Below are positions 47,041-58,429 of a DNA stretch of 64,000 bases, one piece after another. Position 1 is the first letter of the stretch. Each line of letters starts with the position of its first letter. The position numbers and the translations under genes were made by a program. The notes under the pieces were generated by a model. That model did no database searches. It saw only the letters and a program-made list of their open reading frames with translations, and was not told the DNA's origin. Origin of the DNA: Medicago truncatula (lineage: Eukaryota > Streptophyta > Magnoliopsida > Fabales > Fabaceae); assembly GCF_003473485.1 (NCBI RefSeq), contig NC_053042.1, positions 56,011,762 to 56,075,761 on the forward strand, read 5' to 3'.

Positions 47041-50000
47041 TCAAACAGCATCGTCCTCCGTATAGTTGACAGCTTGGTCCCAATAATGAGGAACCCCAGC
47101 ATCCACAAACACTTTACGAGCAGCTGCTTCAGTGATGCAGTCATGAACACTGAACCTATTGAAGCTCGATTTGGCAACACTTCCTTGCCACACCAGAACA
47201 CATTTATTCGCAGGCTTTTCATCGTCTGAATCCTCATCATCTTCTTTCTCTTTTGAAACATCGCTCCAATTGATGCGTCTAAGCATAAGTTTCCCATACC
47301 TCTTAATTGACTTGCTTCCACCTTCAACCACAACAACGCTAATACCATCACAAATCACAGCACATCCAGTCAAACGATTTTCTTGAGCATTAACATCAAC
47401 TCTAAAGCGGGCCTTGGGATGAGAGAGGTCATTTACCCTGTAAAGTGAGACAAGTGTGTCCAATGAATTTGGGTCATCAAAGAGCTTCCTTTCTTTCTTC
47501 TCACGCAGCTCAGCAGGAGTAAGCTTGCGTGCAATATTCCTATCTATGTGAGCCTGCTCACGCTCAGCAGCAGCATTACGTACTTCCTTTTCAAGCCGGG
47601 TGGGATCTTGAGTTGCTTCAGTCCCTAGTACCTTATGTAAATTACTCATCTTGACCTTTGGTTTTGGCGGTTCTATGACACCCTGTCTAATCATCTCCTG
47701 TCGCTCTTTCTCCTTAGCTATACGCCTTTGGGTCCTTAGTTTCTTCTGCTCTTGTTTAGTTAGCTTGAGAGGTTGAGGTGGTGGAGGGGCAGGCTCAGCA
47801 GGCGGCTCAATAGGCCGAGGATGTTCCACATAGAAGTTGATTTTTTCCATTTTTATATTGCCTTCGTCTATTGTACCGTTGGCAATGTCACCATAATTTC
47901 CAGAATGCAGAAGTGCCACGTCCCTGACATAATCCAAAAGTTAATTGAAGATTTATAAAACATAAACAAACAAGGAGAGGGGGGATATTTCGAACACGTT
48001 TTCTGCTTCTAATTTTTTTACTATTTAGATAACAAGCATGACAATACTAGATTTGCAAGTAGCCGTTCATGACATATTGTTCATTTTGCAGTCAAGTCCA
48101 AGTTTGTTACAACACTAAGCACCTAAAATACTATACATGATTTATGTATTTTCTCCACGGCCTGGGGGAAAGATCCCAGCCTAACTGACACACCAATTGC
48201 ATGCCCCCCTATCATAACAGCTCAACCTATATTTATTAACTAACAACCTTGTCTCCTTGCTCTAAATATACTTTACATACACTGGGCTAGGACCAGGGAC
48301 TAACATCTAGTCCATAGCAAGCTCCACTTCTCTGCTATGCACCACCTGCGCTAACATCATTATCATCCACTGAGGTTATACCATATAATCAAATCAAGTT
48401 TTCATCAAAAATACCAACAGGACTCCTTGTAAAGTATAGGTTTCTAAGAAGAATGAAGTGATTGTATTAAGAGATCTAGTCAAGACACATTCTACGTGTG
48501 GTATCCTCATTGACTAGAATGAAAGGGTTGAAAGGCGCATGAAGCCTAATCTTCCCTTGCTGCAACATCCATTACCTGCCTCTATTGCATCCTTATAATG
48601 ATGACAAGGATATCTTTAAGGATTGATACTTAGAGCATCCACAATGAAGACACACATTTTAGGGTACTTAAATGGGTCCCACGTGTACACATCACTAATT
48701 TATAATTTTTTAATAGCAGTACCTAATAAGCACTCGATCCCTCCAAGCAGCATCTCACACAAATTTCTTAAATAGAACCCACTAATCAACTATCAATAAC
48801 TTTATATCATTACATTTCAATTTTTTAATATTAAAAAAGTATGGGTCCCAATTATTATTAAAAAAGTGTGTGCAAGAATGATTAATTTAATGGAAAATAT
48901 TGTGGGCCCCACTTAAGAATGGGATGCTTGCTTGAGACCTTGGGTCCTATAGGACCTTCAAAAGAATTCTTCCCAATGGGGGTACCTAATAGGTACCGGG
49001 TCTTAAATGTTTGAGACCCTCCCATTGTGGATGCTCTTATTGGTCTTGTTCCTAGCTGTAATGCAATCACATGGACAATGTTCCAAATGGGTAGCCATGT
49101 AATCACCTTAAACGGTAAAAGCTTTTCTTGATGTTGCTTGGACACCAAAACGTCTTACTATTAGGGAGTTAGTTAAATTAACTTAATCATATGGCCCATA
49201 ATATTCAAGTTTGACACACAGCTGGTTTCAAAATCAGAAGCTATTCAAAGGGATTATCAAACTTCATCCATAGCAAGCAACCAGCGCACGTCTCAATTTT
49301 ATCAAACACCAAATCGTCTTTACTATTAGGGAGTTGGTTAAACTAACTTATCATATGGCCTACAATATTCAAGCAAGCTAATCTATCTTTCTACTCTACT
49401 CATCCAAAGTGTCGTGAATTTTGATGACAGATGGTAATATGATCGACAGGATCAACCACAATAAATGAAGGCAGCTCCACCTCCCGAACCGATAGCCTAT
49501 CCCCAAACAGACCCACCTATATTTACTCTCCCTATGCATGTTACTAACTCCAAACAGTGCAGACTTCTGCCTTGTTATATGATATACACATCATACATTA
49601 GGTTTCCTAGGACGGAGTTCAACACATAGCTCCACTTCCCTGACTGGCCTCCCACACCCCACTCAACGGAGTTCGTAGACATCAAAAGGCCTTTGTAATT
49701 TCTATTCAAATAGCATTGTTGCACAGTTGCGGGTTTTTCCATACAGACAAGCAGGTCAATCTAATTTATCACCTTGTGTCTTCTTCTAACATGATTATAA
49801 TCAACATTTCAATCAATAGAAAGAAAAAAGCATACAGCCATAACCTCTTAAACAAGCATATAATGCATACTATACTAGTTCAATTTCTTCGAAACAAACT
49901 ACACAAACACAATACTTATGTAGAAAGCAGGAGTCCAAGTAAAGCATGAACTTACCACCACTCAATATCTGGAATACGGTCCTTCAGTTTTGCTTTCATT

Positions 50001-52387
50001 ACAACTCTCTCTGTAATTTCTATTAAGTTCGGATTGATATCAGGAGCAGCCTTTGCCTTTGCTAGCTGTGCTTGTTTGGCCTTCTGCTCTTTTGCTTGAG
50101 CTTCTCCAAATTTACTCTGCATGAGGCAAAATTATAATAGCAAAGCGCATATGAGACAATTGGAAAGAAATAAGTAAAAGGACGGGTAATTATAATGAGA
50201 GAAAGAGGAAGAACATAGAAAAACCTTCAATTTTATTGATTCAGCGTCTCTTGACCATTTTCCTTCCTCCACAAACAGAAAATTCATCCTCTTAGGCCGC
50301 AGGAGCTTTGTTTTGTCGATACCCATTCTCTCATCAAAATGAGGATTAGATTCAGGATCGACATCCAATACAGGTTTTAGTATTTCAAATGCATCTTTCT
50401 TCTGTTTATTAATGTTGACCTGGAATACGACATATAATGTAAGGTTAAGACAATAATCACAAGTAGAAAAAGATGAATGATAAAAAGACAATTGAGAAAA
50501 CTACACACCTTTAATGTGCTAAGGTTGCTTGGCTTAGTCACATTAACAACATTTCCATGTTCATCTATTTCACGTCCCTGGGCATCAAGACGAAGAACAG
50601 GAGCCTTGGTTGGTTTCTGAGGGATAGTAACGTCTGGTGTAGCAATCTGGCCAGGAAACATATTTATTAGAGGAGCAAATTGTGGATCATGGCGGAATCC
50701 CATCCTGGCAGCAAGCTCCTGAGCACGTCTGACAGCTTCAAAGTTTGTTGCAGTTGCAACACCAGGAGCACCAGTGCCACTGGCTGGAGGATTTACAGCA
50801 GCAGCAGGAAAAATTGACATATTTGCAACAGGCCCTGCAGAAGCTGAGGTGGCAGGTCTTGATGCCATTCCAGCACTAAGAGAGGGCGCTGTAGATTCGG
50901 TCTTGTTACCAAACTGTGTGCTTTCTTCTGAATTTGAGGTAGAACTCTTATTTAACTGCGCAATATAATGAACAGCACTAAATCCATTCAGAGAAAGACG
51001 TATAAGTATAACTATGGTGAAATAAATCAGTATCCTAAGGAAGCTATCAGAGAACTATCCAGCTAACAGAGTATAATCATGAGTAGAAACAATAAACAAT
51101 TTACCTGAGGAATTTTCTTCAGCTTCGCTGACAACAATTTCTGCATTTGTAAAGCCTTCTTAGCCTTTGCTAAGGCATCACTACTAGAGAGGCTTCCAAG
51201 TTTTCCAGCAGTTGTAGATGACCCATCTGTACTAGATTTTCCAGAATCCTCATGAGACCTGTTATTACTAACGCCCTTATTTTCATTTGTGGTAGTAATC
51301 GAAGATACCTTGATAGGAAAGGAAGGAGGAGGGGCCAAAGATGTCACGGCCACACTAGCAGGCACCACAGCAGGTGATCCCACGGCAACGCCCTGAAACA
51401 GCACACATCAAACACCAATGAATGTATTTCTCTCTTCAAATATCCCAAAATAAATAATACATGAGAATGAAGGAATTAAGTAACACCAAGTAAATTAAAT
51501 TGGATAGAAACAACAACGGTACATATCTCTCTGCTCAGGCATATCACCTATAAAGCATTGCCACATACACTGGACATAACACTGACCCATCAACCAATAA
51601 TGATTTGAGAAAATAACAAAATTGAATGTAATCACGTAGTTAAGTGTTGTGCCAGTGTCAGACACAAAATTGATTGCAATCATGTGTGTTAAGTGCCGTG
51701 CAGGTGCCGGTGTGCGCAACACCAGACATGCCTTTGATTAGAAGATATCAGTATTCCCGTTCAAATCCAGGAAACAGTTAGTAAAAAATAACTACAATTT
51801 GAAGTGATATTCTAAATCAACACCAATACTATGGAATCAAAATCAAACATTCCAACAAAGTAATCATAAGAACAGAAAAAACTATAAATTTAATGAAATA
51901 AAACCAAGTTAGAGGCATAAAAGAATCTCACGTTATGCAGTGAATCAATGCTGTCTTTGGAATCACCATTAGTAACTTCCTCCTTAACCCTAGCCTCATT
52001 ATCATAATAATCGTCTTCTTTCTTCACTTTATCCCCAAATCTCCTACGTTCCTTCTTCGCTTCAGAAACCCTAATTCTCTTATCGTCCAATTCCCGATCC
52101 TCGCTATGTTCTCTGTCTTTCCTCTTATGCGAGGAGTATCGCTCCAATGAATCTTCCCTCTCTTCATCGCGCTTCGATTTAGACCTACCTTTGCTACCCT
52201 CTCTTTCGTCTATATCGTATACCCTATCCCTATCTCTGCTTCCTTCTCGGTCTTCTCTGTGATTCCGGTCAGATCGATGATGGCGGGGGTCATCGGAATC
52301 GTGGCGGCTCCGATGATGGCTACGGTCGCGGTCACGTTCGGAGTGTCGATCTCTGTTTCGCCTATCGGATTTGTCTCTCTCGTCCAT
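47041..52387 (-). CDS. PRP3: U4/U6 small nuclear ribonucleoprotein PRP3 (splicing factor)
   Basis: PRP3 is a core protein of the U4/U6 di-snRNP and the tri-snRNP in the nucleus; the Arabidopsis orthologue is RDM16. Exons on the minus strand: 52387-51932, 51392-51105, 50955-50509, 50419-50225, 50116-49956, 47923-47041; 2430 bases, 809 residues, all introns GT/AG and phases consistent. The N terminus is an Arg/Asp/Ser/His-rich region (MDERDKSDRRNRDRHSERD). The PRP3 domain covers the middle (KTKLLRPKRMNFLF, IPDIEWWD, NFYVEHP, LTKQEQKKLRTQRR, VKMSNLHKVLGTEA). The C-terminal DUF1115-type domain has LLRVNDL-like, NRLTGCAVICDG and AGVPHYWDQA. I chose the ATG at 52387; an in-frame ATG at 52462 would add 25 residues without family support. 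Confidence 0.95.
48633..49036. mobile_element. Tourist-like (PIF/Harbinger) MITE in PRP3 intron 5
   Basis: The inverted ends gagcatccacaatg (48633) and cattgtggatgctc (49023-49036) are exact over 14 bases. The 3-base duplication TTA lies at 48630-48632 and 49037-49039. TTA/TAA duplications and this type of end are typical of PIF/Harbinger-derived Tourist MITEs. It is 404 bases and has no coding capacity. Confidence 0.85.
49143..49375. repeat. Direct repeat of ~65 bp in PRP3 intron 5
   Basis: The text from 'caccaaaacgtcttacta' at 49143 (with ttagggagttagttaaa and catatggcc) recurs at 49307 with few changes, an offset of 164 bases. Confidence 0.8.
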
Positions 52388-52388
52388 G

Positions 52389-52397
52389 TTAGGGTTT
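52389..52397 (-). promoter_or_regulatory. Telo-box just upstream of the PRP3 start codon
   Basis: On the minus strand AAACCCTAA ends two bases before the ATG. Telo-boxes are common in leaders of plant genes for translation and RNA processing. This also argues that the chosen ATG is the real start. Confidence 0.55.
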
Positions 52398-52474
52398 GGG
52401 AGATAGATACTCGCGTCTCTTCCCTCCCTTTCCTTTCTATCGTTAATTGGTGTGTGAACCATTTCAGCTTAGGT

Positions 52475-52900
52475 GTAGTATTGGCAAAACGGGTCGGACC
52501 GGTCCATTAACTTCACATTATGGGCTATGGCGGGATGGGGCGGGATGGTTTGCAGGCTCGTTAAAAGATATTATTTATTTAATTTTTATTGTAGTAATAA
52601 ATTACCTAATTTTATTTAAACAATTGTTTTTCTCTTTCGATAGGATTAGAATGGAAGTAAAAAGATTTTGAGAAAATAAAAATAACTTTTCATAACGGCA
52701 TCATATTTTTTTAATAGCATTTATCGCAGAAAAAAATTGAAAAGAAAGAAATGTTTAACAGGCAAACAGTTAAACCGCCTCTTGGTGGGATGGGATGGAT
52801 ATTTGAATCCACCACCTCGAGTGGCCCAGCTCACCACGTTTTTTGCGGTCTAACAGTAAGTTGAGTCTAAACAAGGCAGGCTAGCTCGCATTGTTATCCT
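52475..52900. mobile_element. hAT-like MITE remnant upstream of PRP3
   Basis: The words 'tggcaaaacgggtcggacc', 'ggcgggatggggcgggatgg' and later 'ggtgggatgggatggat' and 'acaaggcaggctagctcgc' are the style of small hAT-derived elements in plants. Exact ends and duplications were not found. It lies about 90 bases upstream of the PRP3 ATG. Confidence 0.45.
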
Positions 52901-52909
52901 TATATTTTA

Positions 52910-54165
52910 GCATACCATTAAAAAAATGGATAAAGAAATAACCAATAAAAGATATTTCTTGCTGTTATTTTTATCCTTTTGTGAAGTTTATCTCTGTTTT
53001 AAAATCCAATGATTTTGATATGTCCCTCATATTTTAAAACTAAAATATTGGTGAATAATGATGTGATATGTATCAAATGGCGTGGCATATGATTTGATGA
53101 TGATGATAAAAGAATAACATCCATGAAATTTTTTCTTTAAAAAATTCATCTAAAATATGTTATATCATCGTATTGAAAAAATTCTGTAAAATGGTAAAAA
53201 TTGGAAGACCAAAACCGCAATTAAATCTAAAAAAATTATCGAGCATTCAAAAACCCATTTTTTTAAAATTTAAAAGAGATTGAATGACATAACATTTAAG
53301 TAGAAGTTTTATGCTACAAATTATAATCAATGAAGTGAATGACTTTAAAATGAAATTAAACTTTTTAACAATATAATGAGTGTGATTTGTTGCAGGGGCA
53401 TTTTCAGTGATTATAATGCTAATTTCCTGCTTCTTTTGCTTCCAGCAATGGTCATGCTACTTCCTTTTCGGCTGAGCTAATGTGTGTTATGTTGGCTATT
53501 GAAAATAGGACATTTTGATTTCATAATTTTATTTTGATATCATAGTTGCTAATCCTTACATTTTGGCCCTTCAAGTATGGCTCTGTCAATTAATTTGGTC
53601 TATAATCGTTAATTTTAGCTCCAAATATTTAAAGTGGAATACAAACAACGTTGGTCCACCATACACCTTATTAATTTATTTAATTTCAATCATTCGATCT
53701 TTTCTATTAAAAAAAATGATTATTGTATCATTAAGGTCCATTATATCTTACAATATATCACCAATGGTCACTTCTTAATTTTCGATTTTATTCCAGATTT
53801 ATGGTTGCTTTCTTAAATTTATGGCTGCATCTTAATTTAAACACTCATAATGATTTGTAACATGAACGCAACATCTTTCTCATTAATTCATCAAACATCT
53901 CTTTCTTCCCTCCAGATTTATGGTTGCTTCTTTCTCCGATCCTCCTTAACGACGCCACAAATACGACCGTAAACAAAATTCCATCGGTCTCTTGTGCACC
54001 AAATATTTAATTGTCATTATCACTCTTACCTTTTTCTCTCGGTTAATGATTTTCGTGCAATGTAATTCATTATTTTCGTTAATCTTTTTGAAGAGCACTC
54101 CATCCTTGTTTGTTTTGCATAATCAAAGCGGCGTCGGAGGACATAAGAATCTCAATGGCGATTGG
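52910..54165. other. Intergenic, nothing recognised
   Basis: AT-rich. The word 'tccagatttatggttgctt' is repeated at 53793 and 53911, a small direct repeat. No gene supported. Confidence 0.4.
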
Positions 54166-54170
54166 ATCCC

Positions 54171-54346
54171 TTAGATGGACGGTGAAGGCAAGAGAGGTTT
54201 CTCGACCAGGAACATCGCGGCGGTCGATGACAGAGGAGATTTTATCGGCTGAATCTCAACAGAGAGGGATTCATATTCGGTGTTGACTTCAGTGAATTTA
54301 GAGACGGTGGAGATGAGACGGCGGAGGGAGGCGTGCTCGAGATGGT
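54171..54346 (-). pseudogene. Coding-like remnant cut by an inverted-repeat element
   Basis: The minus strand reads VHHLEHASLRRLISTVSKF, then EYESLSVEIQPIKSPLSST and EKPLLPSPSI to a stop at 54171-54173. The stretch is richer in GC than its neighbours and has an even amino acid mix. The upstream side breaks exactly where the inverted-repeat element at 54345 starts. I do not recognise the family; it may also be part of a larger transposon. Confidence 0.3.
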
Positions 54347-55211
54347 GAACATGACGTTTTGCAAATACCCCCTGAAGTTTTCCACTTATGTGCAAAATGC
54401 CCCCAAACTTAAAAATTTATATTATTTTTTTCTTAAAAACAAACAATTAATAGTTAAATATTAAAACTAACTATTAATTTTGGAATTTGGGAAAACTACA
54501 TGCATATATACATCAAAATGGGGAAAAATGTGTATTTTTTAAAGTGACAATAATGGGATGATTTGTGGATTAATTTCAAAGGTAAAGAAATATATGTCTA
54601 AGTGTTTGACATTTCTCAACAAGTGTTCCTCTATGCATACCGATCACATATTTCATTTTCTGATGATTTGTGTCTTTTTTACATGAATATTACTTAATAT
54701 GTTATATGATATGTCAGTCTGATAGTATTGTGGTGTGAGCTAGATTGTATACGATGAATGATTGTCCCTGCCTGAAGCACGAACAAGAAGTTAGAATGAA
54801 GTTTTCTATAAAGTGTGTAAACAAGAACAAATCATATGAAAATATTGGGGGTTGTGTAGTTTAAATGGTTTGAGCAAATTGTTGAAGGAGTTGGAGGAGT
54901 TAAAAGACTAAGATGGAGAAGGAGAAAATATAAATTTAAAACTGATTATTAATTTGTCTATAAACCCCTAAAAATAATAATTTGTCTATTAGAAATAACC
55001 ATTATTGTCACTTTAAAAATACACATTTTTTCCTATTTTGATGTATATATGCATATAGTTTTTCCAAACTCCAAAATTAATAGTTAGCTTTAATATTTAA
55101 TCGTTAATTGTTTGTTTTAAGAAAAAAATAATATAAATTTTTAAGTTTGGGGGACATTTTGCACATAAGTGCAAAACTTCAGGGGGGGTATTATCAAAAC
55201 GTCATGTTCAC
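54345..55211. mobile_element. Long inverted-repeat element (~205-bp arms)
   Basis: The left arm starts gtgaacatgacgttttg and runs through 'atgcccccaaacttaaaaa' and 'gtgtattttttaaagtgac' to about 54555; the right arm, ending caaaacgtcatgttcac at 55211, is its close reverse complement. The core shows no coding frame. No flanking duplication was seen. Adjoining sequence to 55345 has repeated words such as 'tttcaggggggtaattg', which suggest a second element nested beside it. Confidence 0.75.
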
Positions 55212-55829
55212 TAACAGAAAAATTTGACGGAGGGGGTAAATTGATTAACGTTGTGAAATTTCAGGGGGGGTAATTGAAGTTTTTTTAATTTCAGGGGGGT
55301 AATTGATGAAACTTACAATTTCAGTGGGGTAATTGCCTATTTACTCTCTGGATTTTGTATGAAGGTTGCTGATGAAGATGTGAAAGATGATGAAGAAATG
55401 GAGAAAAAATAGCTATTTATGATATATTGTAAGATACAAGGGACCTTCATGATCCAACAATCACTTTTGATGGAAAAAAATGAATGGTTAAAATTAAATG
55501 AATTAATAAGTTCTATGGTGGATCAACATTGTCTGTATTTCACTTTAGACATCTGGAGTTAAAATTACGATTAGGGACTAACTTGACTGACAAAGCCATA
55601 CTTGAAGGACCAAAATGTAAGAATTAATAGTTATGAGACCAAAATGAAACCAGAAAATTAATCAAGGGATCAAATATCTAATTTAGCCTTGAAAATACTT
55701 CTAAAAAAGGTTGGTTTCCTCTTTGCTTAGAGACCGATTCACAACTAGTGACATTGGCTTTTAAACATCCTATCATTATCCCTTAAAAGATCAAGAAATA
55801 CATGGTTAAATTGCTTGGATATGAGTCGG

Positions 55830-56525
55830 GGTGGCAATAGGATCCATGAGATCCAATCCATCCACCAAATAAAAAATTTGTTAATGGATTGGTTTGAAAT
55901 CCATCCATTAAAGACTATGGATGGATTGAGTCCATCCATCTAATTTTTAAAATCCAATGGATCACCTATTTAAAAAAGAAAAAAAAAATCAATGGATTAC
56001 TTCAAATAATATTTATTTAAATAAATATATATTTGATAAAATAAAAAAAATTAATAAAAAAACAGACAACAAACAAAAGAAAAAAAATTAGTTTTTTAAT
56101 ATTTAAAAATTATTAATTTAATATATTATTAAAATATTATTTATTATAGGTGGTGGTCAACGTCGGAGCTCCGCCGCAGTTCACCGTTGGTCGCCGGAAA
56201 AATGGCTGGACCTCCGCCGTGCACCGCCGTGGGTTCGCTGGAGGACAACCGTGATAAACGCCGGCGGCGGTCGGTTGACTATTATCACCACCACTGTTCA
56301 CTATTTAATTAATAATATATTTGAATTATTTAATTATTGGGCTTAAAAACAATGAAGTACTGGGCTTAATTATATGAAAATTATTTGGACTGAATTTGCT
56401 AAGAAACCATTTTAATAAACAATACACATCTTCAGACAAAATAATACATCTTGATTTATGGATCGGATGGATTATCCATCCAATAAAATCTAATAATGGA
56501 TGGATTAGATGGACATAATATTAAT
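55830..56525. mobile_element. hAT-like MITE with ATCCATCC-rich ends and GC-rich core
   Basis: The left side has 'ggggtggcaataggatcc' and repeated 'atccatcca'; the right side has the reverse words 'ggatggattatccatccaat' and 'tggatggattagatgg'. A 150-base core (56150-56300) is strongly GC-rich (gtcggagctccgccgcag, aaacgccggcggcgg) with partly self-complementary ends (ggtggtggtcaac, atcaccaccac). No coding frame supported and no duplication found. Confidence 0.45.
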
Positions 56526-57405
56526 CTTCATTAGGAACGTAATCATTGGACTATTTTTGGTTTTTAGAGTGATGAGATGAAATGAGGAGATTCCATCCCT
56601 TATAGCATCAGAGATGTTTTTTCATATAAACGAGCCTGACCTTATAGAATTTAGAGTTAGTTACACATTTTGTTGATTATGTTGCTTTGCAGTGCACTTT
56701 TTTCTTTCATCTTGATTTTAAAAGGCTACACTGGGTAGGAGAAAGCATCATTGCCGCATAAATTCTGATACTTACTTTAAAGGCAGGGCGGACCTATTCA
56801 AAGCTTATGTTTGGCTAAAACCATACATCCAACTTTTCCATTTTTTTAATTATAAATCACAACAGTGTTTTAATGTATTAAAATTTTAAAATAGTCTCTG
56901 ATTTTGCACTTTATTATTCAAAATAATCAATGAAGTGATAATAAATAAGTATATCGAAGAACTAATATGATAATATTAACAAAGTATTTTAATGTTAAAG
57001 ATTATTTTGACCAATGAAACGTATCAAATGTCTATATCCGCCCTTGTTTAAAGGGCTACATTATTTGCTCTCCTTAAGTTGATTCGAAAGTGAAGAAACT
57101 ACTCAGCCCTTATTATTTGACTGTGAAATTTTTGGTCAATTATGGGGTAATTTTCTTAGATGGATGGGTATATCATGTGTTTTATCAAATAATGTGGTTA
57201 CGCATGTGAAAAGGTTTTCTTTTTGTATTTGTACAACTATTTTATAACAGTTTTTTGACAATTTTTTTACTCACATAATATCTCTCTCTCTCCATTGTTT
57301 TTGACATTAAATAGATATACAAACATCATTGCTCATTCTAAAAACATGTTCATAATTGCTACAAAATTATTTGGTTAGCATGCACTCGGTGCATATGAAA
57401 AGAGA

Positions 57406-57590
57406 AATGATATTTGAACATCCATTTTATGACAACTTTTGTGACAACTTTCTCTCTCATACTCACATTATTTTTTACTTTATCTCTCTATTGCTTTGGT
57501 TTTCGTGCAAATACCAACTTTTTCTTTATAAATTATGGTTGTCCTAAAAGTTGTCAACCAAATGGTTGTTCAAATAACACTCCTCATATG
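57406..57590. mobile_element. MITE, family Z, copy 1
   Basis: The left end aatgatatttgaacatcca is mirrored by aaatggttgttcaaat at the right. Between are 'acaactttctctctcatact' and 'aaagttgtc' words. A better kept copy is at 63591-63736. Confidence 0.65.
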
Positions 57591-57599
57591 AAAATAGAG

Positions 57600-58110
57600 A
57601 ATCCATAGGATTTTTTTTTCTCGCGGAGAATCAACACATTACCGTAAATCCTTGGTAAAAATAAATTAAAGGGTGACGGTCGAGAGCAAAGAAAAAAAAG
57701 CCTGGTTTATGATTTAAATCATTTGCGACAATTTTTAGATCAGGTTTATATAAGGGATTCACACTTTTCTGCAGTATACGTGTGATTTATCTTTTTCGAC
57801 ACACCTTGTATTAAACTATACTAAATTTATAATAAATAAATTTGGCTTATTGAAAAAAGATAACATTTTGATTTTTGACATGTCAACCTTTTATTACTTA
57901 ATCATAAAATAAAAGATATCGAGTTACATTTCCGTGAACATAGTTCAGTTGACAGAAATAATGCATTGTTATATGTAGGGGCTGATGTGAATTCATTTAA
58001 TTAATTTTTCATTTTTTTTTATACAGTAGCTATATAGAGTGTTTTTTATGCCTTAAATAAAGTGTTTTTTTTTTTTTTTTTTTATAAATAAATACTATTT
58101 TTGTACTAAT
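57600..58110. other. Intergenic; possible SINE relic
   Basis: At 57928-57985 the words 'gaacatagttcagttgacag' and 'ggggctgatgtgaattc' resemble eroded boxes A and B of a tRNA-derived SINE, and a T-run follows at 58066. Evidence is weak. Confidence 0.25.
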
Positions 58111-58127
58111 ACTGGTACAAAAATAAA

Positions 58128-58411
58128 GATTTAATTGCACTTTTGAACCCCTAACTAATTTAAATACAAAACAGCCCAATATGTTTTGATTCTTTGGCAG
58201 TTTTGGCCCCCCAAGGCAAAAAAAAAAAAAAAAATTTGACACATGGCACCTCACTTAGGGTGCCACGTCAGCGTTGACCGAGTCAACACTGGACTTGAGG
58301 TTCAAAACTGCCAAAGAATCAAAATATAGGAGGCTGTTTTTTATTTAAATTAGTTAGGGGTTCATAACCGCAACTTTTGGAAAGATAGGGGTCAAAAAAT
58401 GCAATTAAGTC
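58128..58411. mobile_element. Mutator-like MITE with 9-bp TSD
   Basis: The left arm (ttaattgcacttttgaaccc, ctaactaatttaaata, aatatgttttgattctttgg) is an imperfect reverse complement of the right arm ending gcaattaagtc. A perfect 9-base duplication aaaaataaa lies at 58119-58127 and 58412-58420. The core has 'ggtgccacgtcagcg'. No coding capacity. Confidence 0.8.
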
Positions 58412-58429
58412 AAAAATAAATTACTAATA

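Noticed and set aside
52388..52462. Upstream in-frame ATG of PRP3
   Set aside because: Adds 25 residues with no family support and would put the telo-box inside the coding sequence.
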